Positions 42,512 to 52,448 of a DNA stretch of 64,000 nucleotides are shown in pieces; the first letter of the stretch is position 1, and every line of letters begins with the position of its first letter. The DNA comes from Azovibrio restrictus DSM 23866 (GTDB taxonomy: Bacteria; Pseudomonadota; Gammaproteobacteria; Burkholderiales; Rhodocyclaceae): the NCBI RefSeq assembly GCF_000429665.1, contig NZ_AUCH01000002.1:248001-312000 (forward strand), written 5' to 3'. The notes below the pieces were generated by a model that saw nothing but the letters and a program-made list of their open reading frames with translations, was not told the origin of the DNA and ran no database searches. The translations under genes and the position numbers were made by a program.

Positions 42512-42520
42512 TGCTACACT
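42512..42520 (+). promoter_or_regulatory. Extended -10 promoter, probable rhlE promoter
   Basis: TGC-TACACT (extended -10; TACACT at 42515-42520) lies in the divergent gap upstream of rhlE. No good -35 was seen, as is common with extended -10. The transcript would have a leader of about 130 nt before the rhlE ATG, long as in cold-induced helicase genes. The rest of the gap (42319-42655) has no gene. Confidence 0.5.
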
Positions 42521-42655
42521 GCGCGCCCTTCGGGATCCGGCTTCAGTCTTCCGGCTCCTGTCTCCAGGACGATTCCGTCCTTGTTTCTTCCCTGACGTAT
42601 GTCAGCCCAGACTGGCCTGCCCCAAGCAGGTGGCCGGCATCGGGAGTCCTACCCC

Positions 42656-44062
42656 ATGAAATTCACCGAACTGGGCCTGTTGCCCGAGTTGCTGCGCGCC
42701 GTTGACGACACCGGCTACACCGATCCCACCCCCATCCAGCGGGAAGCCATTCCCGTGGTGCTCCAGGGCCGCGACCTGATGGCCTGCGCCCAGACCGGCA
42801 CCGGCAAGACTGCCGGCTTCACCCTGCCGCTGCTGCAGCGGCTGATGGCCGGGCGCAAGGATCGCCTGAGCCGTTCCGCCAGCAAGTCCCCCCGGGCCCT
42901 GGTGCTGGCCCCCACCCGGGAACTGGCCCTGCAGGTGGAGGAGAGCGTGCGCACCTATGGCAAGCACCTGCCCCTGACCTCCCTGGCCATGTTCGGCGGG
43001 GTGGGTATGAATCCCCAGATCGCCGCCCTGCGCCGGGGCGTGGATATCCTGGTGGCCTGTCCGGGCCGCCTGCTGGACCATGTGAACCAGCGCACCCTGG
43101 ACCTTTCCGCCGTGGAAATCCTGGTCCTGGACGAGGCCGACCGGATGCTGGACATGGGTTTCATCCGCGACATCCGCAAGATCCTGGCCCTGCTGCCTGC
43201 CAAGGGCCAGCGCCAGAACCTGATGTTCTCCGCCACCTTCTCCGATGAAATCAAGCAGCTGGCCGCCGGCTTCCTGCACGATCCGGCCTACGTGGAAGTG
43301 GCGCGCCGCAACACGCCCGCCGAATCCGTGCTGCAGACCGTGATTCCCCTGGACAAGGATCGCAAGAAGGATGCCCTGCTGCACCTCTTCGAGACCCGGG
43401 GCTGGCATCAGGTGCTGATCTTCACCCGCACCAAGCATGGGGCCGACGCCCTGTCCCGCTCCCTGGAAAAGAGCGGCATCCGCTCCGCCGCCCTGCACGG
43501 CAACAAGACCCAGGGTGCTCGGGTGCGGGCCCTGACCGAGTTCAAGGAGGGCAAGCTGGTGGCTTTGGTGGCCACCGACATCGCAGCCCGGGGCATCGAC
43601 ATCGACCAGCTGCCCTACGTGATCAACTACGAGCTGCCCAATATCGCCGAGGATTACGTGCACCGTATCGGCCGTACCGGCCGGGCCGGGGCCGAGGGGG
43701 AGGCCTATTCCCTGGTCTGCCACGACGAGAAGGACTACCTGAAGGGCATCGAGCGCCTGATCAAGAAGGATCTGGAGCGGCTGGTGCTGCCCGGTTTCGA
43801 GCCCCTGATGACCCTGGAAAACCCGGCCAAGCCCAATCCGCCCAAGTCGGGTCAGGGGCAGGGCCGGGGCGGTCAGGGCCAGGGCCGCGGCCAGCAGGCG
43901 GCCGCGCCCCGGCGTAGCGAGGGCGGCCAGCCCGGCGCAGGGCGCCGCGGTGGCGGGGGTTCCGGCCGGGGTGGCAGCGGCAATGGTAATGGTGGTGGCA
44001 ATGGCGGCGGCCGGCCTGGTGGCGGCGGCGGGCAGCACCGTAATGGCAGCCGCCACCACTGA
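42656..44062 (+). CDS. rhlE: DEAD-box RNA helicase RhlE
   Basis: RhlE unwinds RNA during ribosome maturation and RNA decay, often at low temperature. The 468-residue protein has every motif in order: the Q-motif region (FTELGL..GYTDPTPIQ), AQTGTGKT (I), PTRELALQ (Ia), DEAD (II), SAT (III), the C-terminal RecA core with TDIAARGID and HRIGRTGRAG (VI). The tail from about residue 395 is rich in Gly, Arg, Gln and Asn, a low-complexity RNA-binding segment. Start ATG 42656. The gene is divergent from the efflux operon and is followed by a repeat element at 44208. Confidence 0.96.
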   Translation: MKFTELGLLPELLRAVDDTGYTDPTPIQREAIPVVLQGRDLMACAQTGTGKTAGFTLPLLQRLMAGRKDRLSRSASKSPRALVLAPTRELALQVEESVRTYGKHLPLTSLAMFGGVGMNPQIAALRRGVDILVACPGRLLDHVNQRTLDLSAVEILVLDEADRMLDMGFIRDIRKILALLPAKGQRQNLMFSATFSDEIKQLAAGFLHDPAYVEVARRNTPAESVLQTVIPLDKDRKKDALLHLFETRGWHQVLIFTRTKHGADALSRSLEKSGIRSAALHGNKTQGARVRALTEFKEGKLVALVATDIAARGIDIDQLPYVINYELPNIAEDYVHRIGRTGRAGAEGEAYSLVCHDEKDYLKGIERLIKKDLERLVLPGFEPLMTLENPAKPNPPKSGQGQGRGGQGQGRGQQAAAPRRSEGGQPGAGRRGGGGSGRGGSGNGNGGGNGGGRPGGGGGQHRNGSRHH

Positions 44063-44086
44063 TCCGGGCGGCTCCCTCGGGAGGGC

Positions 44087-44110
44087 GCCGGGATCGCCCG
44101 GCGGCTTTCC
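44087..44110 (+). terminator. Possible rhlE terminator hairpin
   Basis: A perfect 6-bp stem GCCGGG-ATCG-CCCGGC (44087-44102) lies 25 bp after the rhlE stop and is followed by GGCTTTCCC, without a real T-run. More GC-rich hairpins follow to about 44125. Confidence 0.35.
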
Positions 44111-44207
44111 CGGCGGGCGCCTTGCCGGTCCCGCTCAGGGGCTGGCGGCGGGGCCGGTGTTCCTGAGCCGGCTTTCCGTGGTAGAAACCGGGCTTCCTGC
44201 CTGAATC

Positions 44208-44375
44208 ATCCTAAAAACCTCACCACAGAGACACAAAGACACAGAGAAGTTCAAAAAAACAATGGCTTGCATTATCTTCTGCGCTCACCTAGAAAGTGAC
44301 CTGGCCTTCCAGGACAAGTCTTTGTTTTTCCTCGGCGTCTCTGTGCCTCTGTGGTTTAACTGAGGTTTTAAGGAT
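44208..44375 (+). repeat. ~168-bp MITE-like repeat, copy 2
   Basis: This block is the inverted, nearly identical partner of 24094-24260; I count about three differences. Its ends are CCTAAAAACCTCA-CCACAGAGACAC and, inverted, CCTTAAAACCTCAGTTAAACCACAGAGGCAC, so the terminal inverted repeats extend about 45 bp with gaps. It lies between rhlE and an SLC13/RCK permease gene, 32 bp before that ATG, and in the same orientation relative to that gene as copy 1 has to its SLC13 gene. It encodes nothing of its own. Confidence 0.9.
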
Positions 44376-44407
44376 CATTTGCGGCCGCCCTGGCGGCCTT
44401 TCTTGCC

Positions 44408-46240
44408 ATGACGCACGAACAGCTCTGGGTTTTCGGTTTGCTGCTGGCCTGTGTGACCGCGTTCATCGTCAACCGGCCGCGCATGGACGTGGTGGCCCTG
44501 ATGGCGCTGGTGGCCCTGGTGCTTGGGGGCACCCTGAGCCCGGCCGAGGCCCTGGCCGGATTCAGCGAACCCAGCGTACTCCTGATTGCTGCCTTCTTCG
44601 TCATAGGCGAGGGCCTGGTCCGCACCGGGATTGCCTACCGGGTCGGGGACTGGCTGGTGCATAAGGCCGGCAGTGACGAGACCCGGCTGATCGTCCTGAT
44701 GATGCTGTCCGTGGGCCTCCTGGGCTCGGTGATGAGCTCCACCGGGGTGGTGGCCATCTTCATTCCCGTGGCCCTGAGTGTCGCTTCCCGCCTGGGGCTG
44801 GCCCCGGGGCGGCTGATGATGCCCCTCTCCTTCGCGGCCCTGATCAGCGGCATGCTCACCCTGGTGGCGACGCCGCCCAACCTGGTCATGAACAGCGAAC
44901 TGGAGCGGGCCGGTGTTGCCGGCTTCGGCTTCTTCTCCTTCACCCCCGTGGGGCTCCTGGCCCTGGGTCTGGGCATCGTCTACATGCTGTTCGCCCGTCA
45001 CTGGCTGGGAACGGCGCCGCGCAAGGGGCCCCGGGGTGAGCGTCCGCGCCGGCGCATGCTGGAGCTGGCCCGGGACTACGAACTGGAGGGCCGGGTGCTG
45101 CGCCTCCTGGTGCGTCCGGATTCTCCCCTGGTGGGGCGCACCCTGGGGGAGCTGCGGCTGCGCACCCGCCTGGGCTTGAACGTGATCGGCCTGGAACGCC
45201 AGCGCCATTTGCGCCTGGCCCTGCTGGAGGCGGGTCCGGGCCGGGAACTGCAGGCCGGGGATACCTTGTTGCTGCTGTGCGACCCCCTGCAGGTGAATTT
45301 TCTCACCCTGGGGCGTGAGCACGGCCTGGAATCCCGCCCTTTCCGGGAGGATTCCTTCGCCGATTCCTCCCGGGAAATGGGGTTGGCCGAGGTGGTGCTG
45401 CCGCCGGAATCCAGCCTGATCGGCAAGACGGTGCTGGAACTGGGGTTCCGCACCCGCTACGGCCTGCACGTGGTGGGACTGCGGCGCCGTCGCCGGGCCC
45501 AGGGGAGTGGTCTGGACCGGAAGCTGCGCATGGGGGACACCCTGCTGGTAGCGGGAAGCTGGAAGGCCATCCGCCAGTTGCAGGGCTGCAGCCAGGATTT
45601 CCTGGTGCTCAACCTGCCGGCGGAACTGGACGAGGCGGCACCGGCGGGCAGGCGGGCGCCCTTTGCCATCCTCACCCTGCTGTTGACCGTGGGGTTGATG
45701 ATCAGCGGCCTGGTGCCGCCGGTGATCGCCGCCTTCATCGGCTGCCTGCTGATGGGGGCTTTCCGCTGCGTCGATCTGGAAAGCGCCTACCGGGCCATCA
45801 ACTGGCAGTGCCTGATCCTCATTGTCGGTATGCTGCCCTTTGCCACCGCCCTGCAGAAAACCGGCGGCATCGACCTGGTGGTGCAGGGGCTCCTGGCCCT
45901 GACCGGGGGCGATTCGCCGCGCCTGGTGCTGGCCAGTCTGTTCCTGCTCACCGCCCTGGTGGGGCTGTTCATTTCCAATACCGCCACGGCGGTGCTGATG
46001 GCGCCCGTGGCCATGGCTACGGCCAGCCAGCTGGGGCTGTCCCCCTATCCTTTCGCCATGACCGTGGCCGTGGCGGCCTCGGCCGCCTTCATGACTCCGG
46101 TTTCTTCGCCGGTGAATACCCTGGTGCTGGTGCCGGGCCAGTACCGCTTTTCCGACTACCTGCGTCTGGGCGTGCCGTTCACGGTCCTGCTGCTGCTGGT
46201 GTGCGTGCTGGTGCTGCCCTGGCTGTTCCCCTGGCGGTGA
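44408..46240 (+). CDS. SLC13-family permease with RCK (TrkA-C-type) domains
   Basis: The 610-residue protein has SLC13/CitMHS-type helices at both ends (FGLLLACVTAFIVNRPRMDVVALMALVALVLGGTLSPAEALAGFSEPSV with the family SxPSV hairpin; later SNTATAVLMAPVAMATA and TPVSSPVNTLVLVPG). Between them (about 215-410) are two RCK_C/TrkA-C-like domains, the first starting near LEGRVLRLLVRPDSPLVGRTLGELRLRTRLGLNVI and the second near ESSLIGKTVLELGFRTRYGLHVVGL. These are regulatory ligand-binding folds. It probably carries anions or organic acids. The leader after the repeat is 32 bp with a small hairpin and no clear RBS. It ends 4 bp before the convergent recQ. Confidence 0.88.
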   Translation: MTHEQLWVFGLLLACVTAFIVNRPRMDVVALMALVALVLGGTLSPAEALAGFSEPSVLLIAAFFVIGEGLVRTGIAYRVGDWLVHKAGSDETRLIVLMMLSVGLLGSVMSSTGVVAIFIPVALSVASRLGLAPGRLMMPLSFAALISGMLTLVATPPNLVMNSELERAGVAGFGFFSFTPVGLLALGLGIVYMLFARHWLGTAPRKGPRGERPRRRMLELARDYELEGRVLRLLVRPDSPLVGRTLGELRLRTRLGLNVIGLERQRHLRLALLEAGPGRELQAGDTLLLLCDPLQVNFLTLGREHGLESRPFREDSFADSSREMGLAEVVLPPESSLIGKTVLELGFRTRYGLHVVGLRRRRRAQGSGLDRKLRMGDTLLVAGSWKAIRQLQGCSQDFLVLNLPAELDEAAPAGRRAPFAILTLLLTVGLMISGLVPPVIAAFIGCLLMGAFRCVDLESAYRAINWQCLILIVGMLPFATALQKTGGIDLVVQGLLALTGGDSPRLVLASLFLLTALVGLFISNTATAVLMAPVAMATASQLGLSPYPFAMTVAVAASAAFMTPVSSPVNTLVLVPGQYRFSDYLRLGVPFTVLLLLVCVLVLPWLFPWR

Positions 46241-46244
46241 GGCC

Positions 46245-48104
<1,860 letters not shown>

Positions 48105-48352
48105 GGACGGACTTTCAGATGGGTTCAATGGATTAGGCCGTCCCGCGGTGCATCAAGATCCTTTAGCCATGTCCCGGCCTGCTGCCAGCGGATGCGATCC
48201 TGTTCGATCCGGTCAGGGGAGCCCGTTGCTGCCGGATGTCTTGCCTGGGGAGGGAGCACTTTTCTTTCCGTTCCGTTGTTTCGATCTAGTGGAAAAGTAT
48301 AGGTTTTTGCGGCGGGTGCCACGGGGTTTTCCGGGCTTGCTTCATGGTCCGC

Positions 48353-48862
48353 TCACGGCGCTGTCGCCAACGCCTTGAGATCCTTGAGCAGTAGAAACAA
48401 ATGGTAGGCATCGCTGGGGCTGGGCTCGAACTCCCAGGATTCATACCAGTTCTTGGCGGCATCATTCTTGGCATGTACGAGCAGGCAGCGGATGCCGGCA
48501 ATATCAGCGGCCTGGAGTGTGCGCAGTAGGGCGTCCTTGAGCAGGGCACGGCCCAGTCCCCTGCCTTGGTGGGGCGCCGCTACTGCGAGACGGGCCAGGA
48601 TCATGACCGGGATGGGGTGGCGGGCCAGCCCTTTCCCGGCTCCGGGTGGGGCCTCCTCGGGCTCCACGCTGCCCACAGCCAGACTGTAAAACCCGACCAC
48701 CTGTTCCGCCTGGCAGCAGACGTAGGTTTGCGCACTATTGGCCTTCTGGCTGACGAGGGCATGACGCTGCAAGAACAGGTTCAGGGCGGGCTGGCCACAG
48801 TCGAAAGTCTCGACCCTGTCCGTTGCCGCCAGCTTGCGCACCGGCTCGTAGCGAGGGCTCAA
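48353..48862 (-). CDS. GNAT toxin (TacT/AtaT-type), probable TTG start
   Basis: TacT-type toxins acetylate the amino group of charged aminoacyl-tRNA and stop translation. The product has the class pattern: VETFDCGQPALNLFLQRHA at the N-terminus, VVGFYSLAVGSV, then APHQGRGLGRALL, the acetyl-CoA loop, and NWYESWEFEPSP with the catalytic Tyr. A TTG at 48862 overlaps the antitoxin TGA (TTGA), the coupling expected; the ATG further upstream would be inside the antitoxin gene. That gives 169 residues, the family's usual length. The pair is the second toxin-antitoxin system in the window. Confidence 0.88.
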   Translation of the reverse strand: MSPRYEPVRKLAATDRVETFDCGQPALNLFLQRHALVSQKANSAQTYVCCQAEQVVGFYSLAVGSVEPEEAPPGAGKGLARHPIPVMILARLAVAAPHQGRGLGRALLKDALLRTLQAADIAGIRCLLVHAKNDAAKNWYESWEFEPSPSDAYHLFLLLKDLKALATAP

Positions 48863-49137
48863 TCCAGTACTCCGGGCTGCTGGAGCAACTGTTGCAGGCG
48901 CGGCTTGGCCTGTACGGGACGATCCAGGGCTTCCTGGAATTGCGCCCACTGGGCTTCGTCGAGGATGAAGCGGCGTCGGTCGGAGAGGGCCTGATTGGCC
49001 GCATTGATCCCCGCTTCAAGCAGAAACTCGCTGACATTCTTGTGGCAGGACCGGGCGGCCTCCTGCAGCAACTGCTTGACGGGGCTGCTGGCGCGAACGT
49101 CGATCCGTTCGGTTTTGGCAAGATTCAGGGAAGACAT
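48859..49137 (-). CDS. DUF1778/RHH antitoxin (TacA-type)
   Basis: The 92-residue protein starts at ATG 49137. It has a ribbon-helix-helix N-terminus (AKTERIDVRASSPVKQLLQEAARSCHKNVSEFLLEAGINAA) that binds operator DNA, and a tail (FILDEAQWAQFQEALDRPVQAKPRLQQLL) that covers the GNAT toxin: the DUF1778 pattern, including the conserved L-x-x-x-x-W-x-x-F-x-x-x-L-D-x-P segment. It overlaps the toxin gene at TTGA. The region 49138-49228 upstream, which ends at lpxH, probably holds the operator. Confidence 0.92.
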   Translation of the reverse strand: MSSLNLAKTERIDVRASSPVKQLLQEAARSCHKNVSEFLLEAGINAANQALSDRRRFILDEAQWAQFQEALDRPVQAKPRLQQLLQQPGVLD

Positions 49138-49228
49138 GGCTGGCTCCGGACAATACGCATGGCGTGATGATAGCGTCCGGATGATGTACCGACAATTGTT
49201 TTTCTGTATTGGGGGTGCGGGGCTCCGC

Positions 49229-49969
49229 TCAGCTTTGGTGCAGCGTTTCGCGCAACAATTGCTCCCCGTCCCAGCACAGGGCTTCACCCCTGTGTTCGCT
49301 CCAGTCTGCTAGCACCCAGCGTTCCACGTGGATGCCGTCCACGATGTGGTCGTGGCGGGCGGGTTGGTGGGTGTGGCCGTGGATGAAGGTGGCGTAGCCG
49401 TACTGGCGCAGGAAATCGTCGGTCTCGCCGGGGTTGAGGTCCATCTGGTAGGCGGACTTTTCGCTCTTGGCGGCTTCGCTCTGCTGACGCAAATGCTCGG
49501 CGATGGCGTGGCGCTCGGCCAGGGGTTTGACCAGGAAGGCGGCTTGCCAGTCCGGGTTGCGGGTTTGGGCACGGAACTGCTGGTAGGCCTGGTCGTCGGT
49601 GCATAGGGCGTCCCCGTGGGCGAGGACGAACTGCCATTCGGGAGTGGACAGCACGTAGGGGTCGGGCAGCAGGGTGAGGCCGGCGGCCCGGGCGAAGTCC
49701 TGGCCCAGGAGGAAATCCCGGTTGCCGTGCATCAGATGGGTAGCGAGGCCGGCGGCGCCAGCCTGGGCGAGGGCGGTGATGATCTCCTGGTGGCAGGGAT
49801 CATCCATGTCGTCGTCGCCGACCCAGGTCTCGAAGCAGTCGCCGAGGATGTAGAGGCTGTTGTTTCTGGCTACATCCGGGCGGGCGATGCGCTCCAGAAA
49901 GGCCTTGAAAATGCAGATCGCCCCGGGAGTCCGGGGCGACAGGTGCAGGTCGGAGATGAAGTAGATCAA
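49229..49969 (-). CDS. lpxH: UDP-2,3-diacylglucosamine diphosphatase (LpxH)
   Basis: LpxH cleaves UDP-2,3-diacylglucosamine to lipid X and UMP in lipid A biosynthesis, at the inner membrane face. The 246-residue protein has the metallophosphoesterase set: SDLHLS near residue 6, GDCFETWVGDD, HGNRDFLL, AHGDALCTDD and IHGHTHQP for the two Mn sites. The only full-length start is TTG 49969 (MIYFISDLHL), preceded by AGGCGG 10 bp upstream. It lies 16 bp after ppiB, so it belongs to the ppiA-ppiB-lpxH operon seen in many Betaproteobacteria. Confidence 0.96.
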   Translation of the reverse strand: MIYFISDLHLSPRTPGAICIFKAFLERIARPDVARNNSLYILGDCFETWVGDDDMDDPCHQEIITALAQAGAAGLATHLMHGNRDFLLGQDFARAAGLTLLPDPYVLSTPEWQFVLAHGDALCTDDQAYQQFRAQTRNPDWQAAFLVKPLAERHAIAEHLRQQSEAAKSEKSAYQMDLNPGETDDFLRQYGYATFIHGHTHQPARHDHIVDGIHVERWVLADWSEHRGEALCWDGEQLLRETLHQS

Positions 49970-49985
49970 GTCCGGGGATTCCGCC

Positions 49986-50477
49986 TTAGACGGCTTCGGC
50001 CTTTTCGATGATCACGTCTTCCACGGGCACGTCCTGGTGGAAGCCCTTGTTGCCGGTCTTGACGGACTTGATCTTGTCTACCACGTCCATGCCTTCCACC
50101 ACTTCACCGAAGACGCAGTAGCCCCAGCCGCTGCCGGAGGGGGCCTTGAAGTCCAGGAAATCGTTGTCGGAGACGTTGATGAAGAACTGGGCGGTGGCGG
50201 AGTGGGGATCGTTGGTGCGGGCCATGGCGATGGTGCCGCGCTTGTTCTTGAGGCCGTTGCCGGCTTCGTTTTCGATCTGCTCGCGGGTGTCCTTCTGCTT
50301 CATGCCGGGCGTGAAGCCGCCGCCCTGGATCATGAAACCGTTGATGACCCGGTGGAAGATGGTGTTGTCGTAGTGGCCGTCCTCTACGTACTGGATGAAG
50401 TTCTTGACGGTGACGGGGGCCTTCTCGGCGTCCAGCTTCAGGGTGATGGTGCCCAGGTTGGTTTGCAGCTTGATCAT
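49986..50477 (-). CDS. ppiB: Cytoplasmic peptidyl-prolyl cis-trans isomerase (cyclophilin)
   Basis: The 163-residue cyclophilin has no signal peptide: it begins IKLQTNLGTITLKLDAEKAPVTVKNF. The core has FHRVINGFMIQGGGFT (catalytic Arg and Gln), AMARTNDPHSATAQFFINV and VFGEVVEGMDVVDKI. It catalyses Pro isomerisation in the cytoplasm. It is coupled by 9 bp to the periplasmic ppiA upstream and to lpxH downstream. Part of the cysS-ppiA-ppiB-lpxH neighbourhood typical of Betaproteobacteria. Confidence 0.96.
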   Translation of the reverse strand: MIKLQTNLGTITLKLDAEKAPVTVKNFIQYVEDGHYDNTIFHRVINGFMIQGGGFTPGMKQKDTREQIENEAGNGLKNKRGTIAMARTNDPHSATAQFFINVSDNDFLDFKAPSGSGWGYCVFGEVVEGMDVVDKIKSVKTGNKGFHQDVPVEDVIIEKAEAV

Positions 50478-50486
50478 GTTAATGGC

Positions 50487-51047
50487 TCACTTTTCGGAAA
50501 TGATTTTGACGGACTGGATGATGACGGGTTCCTTGGGCACGTCCTGGTGGGGACCGGAGCGGCCGGTGGAGACCTTGGCGATCTTGTCCACCACCTCCAT
50601 GCCTTCGGTGACCTTGCCGAACACGGCGTAGCCCCAGCCGTCGAAGGAGGGATAGTCCAGGTTCTTGTTGTCCACCAGATTGATGAAGAACTGGGCGGTG
50701 GCGGAGTTGGGGTCGGGGCGGCGGGCCATGGCGATGGTGCCGCGGCTGTTCCGGAGCCCGTTCTTGGCTTCGTTCTCGATGGGTTCCCGGGTTTCCTTCT
50801 GGTTCATCTTGGGGTCAAAGCCGCCGCCCTGGATCATGAAGCCGGGAATCACCCGGTGGAACACGGTGCCGTTGTAGAAGCCTTCCCGGGCGTACTGGAG
50901 GAAATTGGCCACGGATTTGGGGGCCTTGGCATTGTTGAGTTCCAGGACGATCTTGCCCTGGTTGGTTTCCAGTTCCACGGTGGGGGCTGCCCAGCTCAGG
51001 GTGGAGGCGGCGAGGCCGGCGGCCAGAACGAGTGCGCGAGGCAACAT
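50487..51047 (-). CDS. ppiA: Periplasmic peptidyl-prolyl cis-trans isomerase (cyclophilin)
   Basis: The 186-residue cyclophilin has a signal peptide (MLPRALVLAAGLAASTLSWA, cleavage before APTVEL). The core keeps FHRVIPGFMIQGGGFD, AMARRPDPNSATAQFFINL and VFGKVTEGMEVVDKI. It folds proteins in the periplasm. It starts at ATG 51047 behind CAGGAGAAAT. It differs from ppiB by the leader and by a few core residues and probably arose by duplication; the two adjoin with 9 bp between. Confidence 0.95.
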   Translation of the reverse strand: MLPRALVLAAGLAASTLSWAAPTVELETNQGKIVLELNNAKAPKSVANFLQYAREGFYNGTVFHRVIPGFMIQGGGFDPKMNQKETREPIENEAKNGLRNSRGTIAMARRPDPNSATAQFFINLVDNKNLDYPSFDGWGYAVFGKVTEGMEVVDKIAKVSTGRSGPHQDVPKEPVIIQSVKIISEK

Positions 51048-51089
51048 GGGGATTTCTCCTGCAAAGGGTGGTGGGGCCGGAGCCAGGGC

Positions 51090-52448
51090 TCAGGCGGCCC
51101 CTTCGTAGACGATCTTCCAGTGACCCCGTTCCCGGAGCCAGTACTGGCGCTTCTTCATGGTGTTGCTGAGATTGTTGCTGTCGTAGACCTGGTCGAAAGT
51201 GACCACCACGACTTCTTCGGCGCCGGGGTTCCGGAACACCGAAAGATTGTTGAGCTTGACCTTGACCCAGGTCTTGCTGTCATTCACCTGGCGCTTCTGC
51301 TCGGCAAAGGCCCGGTAATCCTGGCCGTTGGCCTGGAATTCCCTGGAGTAGTGGCGCAGGTAACGTTCTGTATCCAGGCTTTCCCAGTCGGCCCGCCAGG
51401 TTTCTATGGTCTTGTTCAGCTCCTGCCGTTCCCGGTTCCAGTCATCCAGCGTCAGCCATTCGATCTCGTTGCTGATGATCACGGGGGTGAGCCCCACCTG
51501 GACGCTCTTGCCCAGGCTGTCGAAATCCTGGTTGGTCAGCACCACGCAGCCGTCCGAGGCCTTGGGGGGGCGGGAAAAGGTGTCGGACTGGGTGCCATGC
51601 AGCCAGATGCCGGAACCGCCGCGGCCCTGGCGCTTGTCCCATTCGTTGGGGTAGTTGAGGGGAAAGGCGCCGTGGCCGTACAGGTCGGCCAGCTTTTCCC
51701 GGGGCAGGCTGGAGGTGACGTGATAGACGCCGATGGGGGTGCGCTTGTCCCCTTCCGCCATCTTGTCCGAACCCAGCTTGCCCTGGGTGACGTAGTAGTC
51801 GGCCACGAAACGGGGGCGGCCATTATCGTTCTGGTACAGGTAAAGGCGGGCCTTCTTGGTGTCCACCACGATGGCGTACTGCTGGTCCTGGCGCATCTGC
51901 AGCAGGTAACGGGGCACGTAGTCGGCAGGCGGTTTGTTCTTGTAGCCCTGGAGGCGGACGAAGGCTTCTTCGCGCAGGTCCGCCACCCGCTCGGCGGGAG
52001 CGTTCTGGGCCGCGCCGAAACTGCTGATGGGGCGGGCCCGGGCGAGCAGCAGGTCGCCCTTGATCAGGTAGGCCAGACGGAAGTTGGGGTAGCGCTGGAT
52101 CAGCCCTTCGGTGAGCTGCAGGGCCGCATCCAGGCGGCGTGCCTCGATCTCGGCGAAAATGCGCTCCAGTTGGGGTTCGGGGCCGGAATCGGAAATGGTG
52201 GCGCCGGCTCCGCTGGGGGAGCTGGTGCTGCTGCTCCTGGCCGGAGGGGTGCTGCCCAGCAGCTGCCCGATGGTATCCAGCACCTCCTTGGGCGGATCCT
52301 GGATCGGGGCGGACGAAACCACGGCGACGGGAGCCGGTGCGGCCGGCGCCGCTCCCCCCTGGGGCGCGCCCGGCTTGAACATCACCCACATGCTGCTGGC
52401 CACGGCGCCCGTGGCCAGCAGGCCCAACAGCAAACTACGCAACTGCAT
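51090..52448 (-). CDS. L,D-transpeptidase (YkuD) with C-terminal NTF2-like domain
   Basis: The 452-residue protein has an N-terminal signal/anchor helix, a linker, then the YkuD domain (about 190-330): YAIVVDTKKARLYLYQN, GDKRTPIGVYHV, GIWLHGT (His) and SDGCVVL with the catalytic Cys near residue 300. YkuD enzymes cross-link peptidoglycan or attach lipoproteins to it. The last 110 residues (AFAEQKRQVNDSKTWVKVKLNNLSV-like) form an NTF2-like domain. The same domain ends the upstream gene product. The two genes overlap by one base (TAATG) and are co-expressed. Substrate details are not readable. Confidence 0.9.
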   Translation of the reverse strand: MQLRSLLLGLLATGAVASSMWVMFKPGAPQGGAAPAAPAPVAVVSSAPIQDPPKEVLDTIGQLLGSTPPARSSSTSSPSGAGATISDSGPEPQLERIFAEIEARRLDAALQLTEGLIQRYPNFRLAYLIKGDLLLARARPISSFGAAQNAPAERVADLREEAFVRLQGYKNKPPADYVPRYLLQMRQDQQYAIVVDTKKARLYLYQNDNGRPRFVADYYVTQGKLGSDKMAEGDKRTPIGVYHVTSSLPREKLADLYGHGAFPLNYPNEWDKRQGRGGSGIWLHGTQSDTFSRPPKASDGCVVLTNQDFDSLGKSVQVGLTPVIISNEIEWLTLDDWNRERQELNKTIETWRADWESLDTERYLRHYSREFQANGQDYRAFAEQKRQVNDSKTWVKVKLNNLSVFRNPGAEEVVVVTFDQVYDSNNLSNTMKKRQYWLRERGHWKIVYEGAA

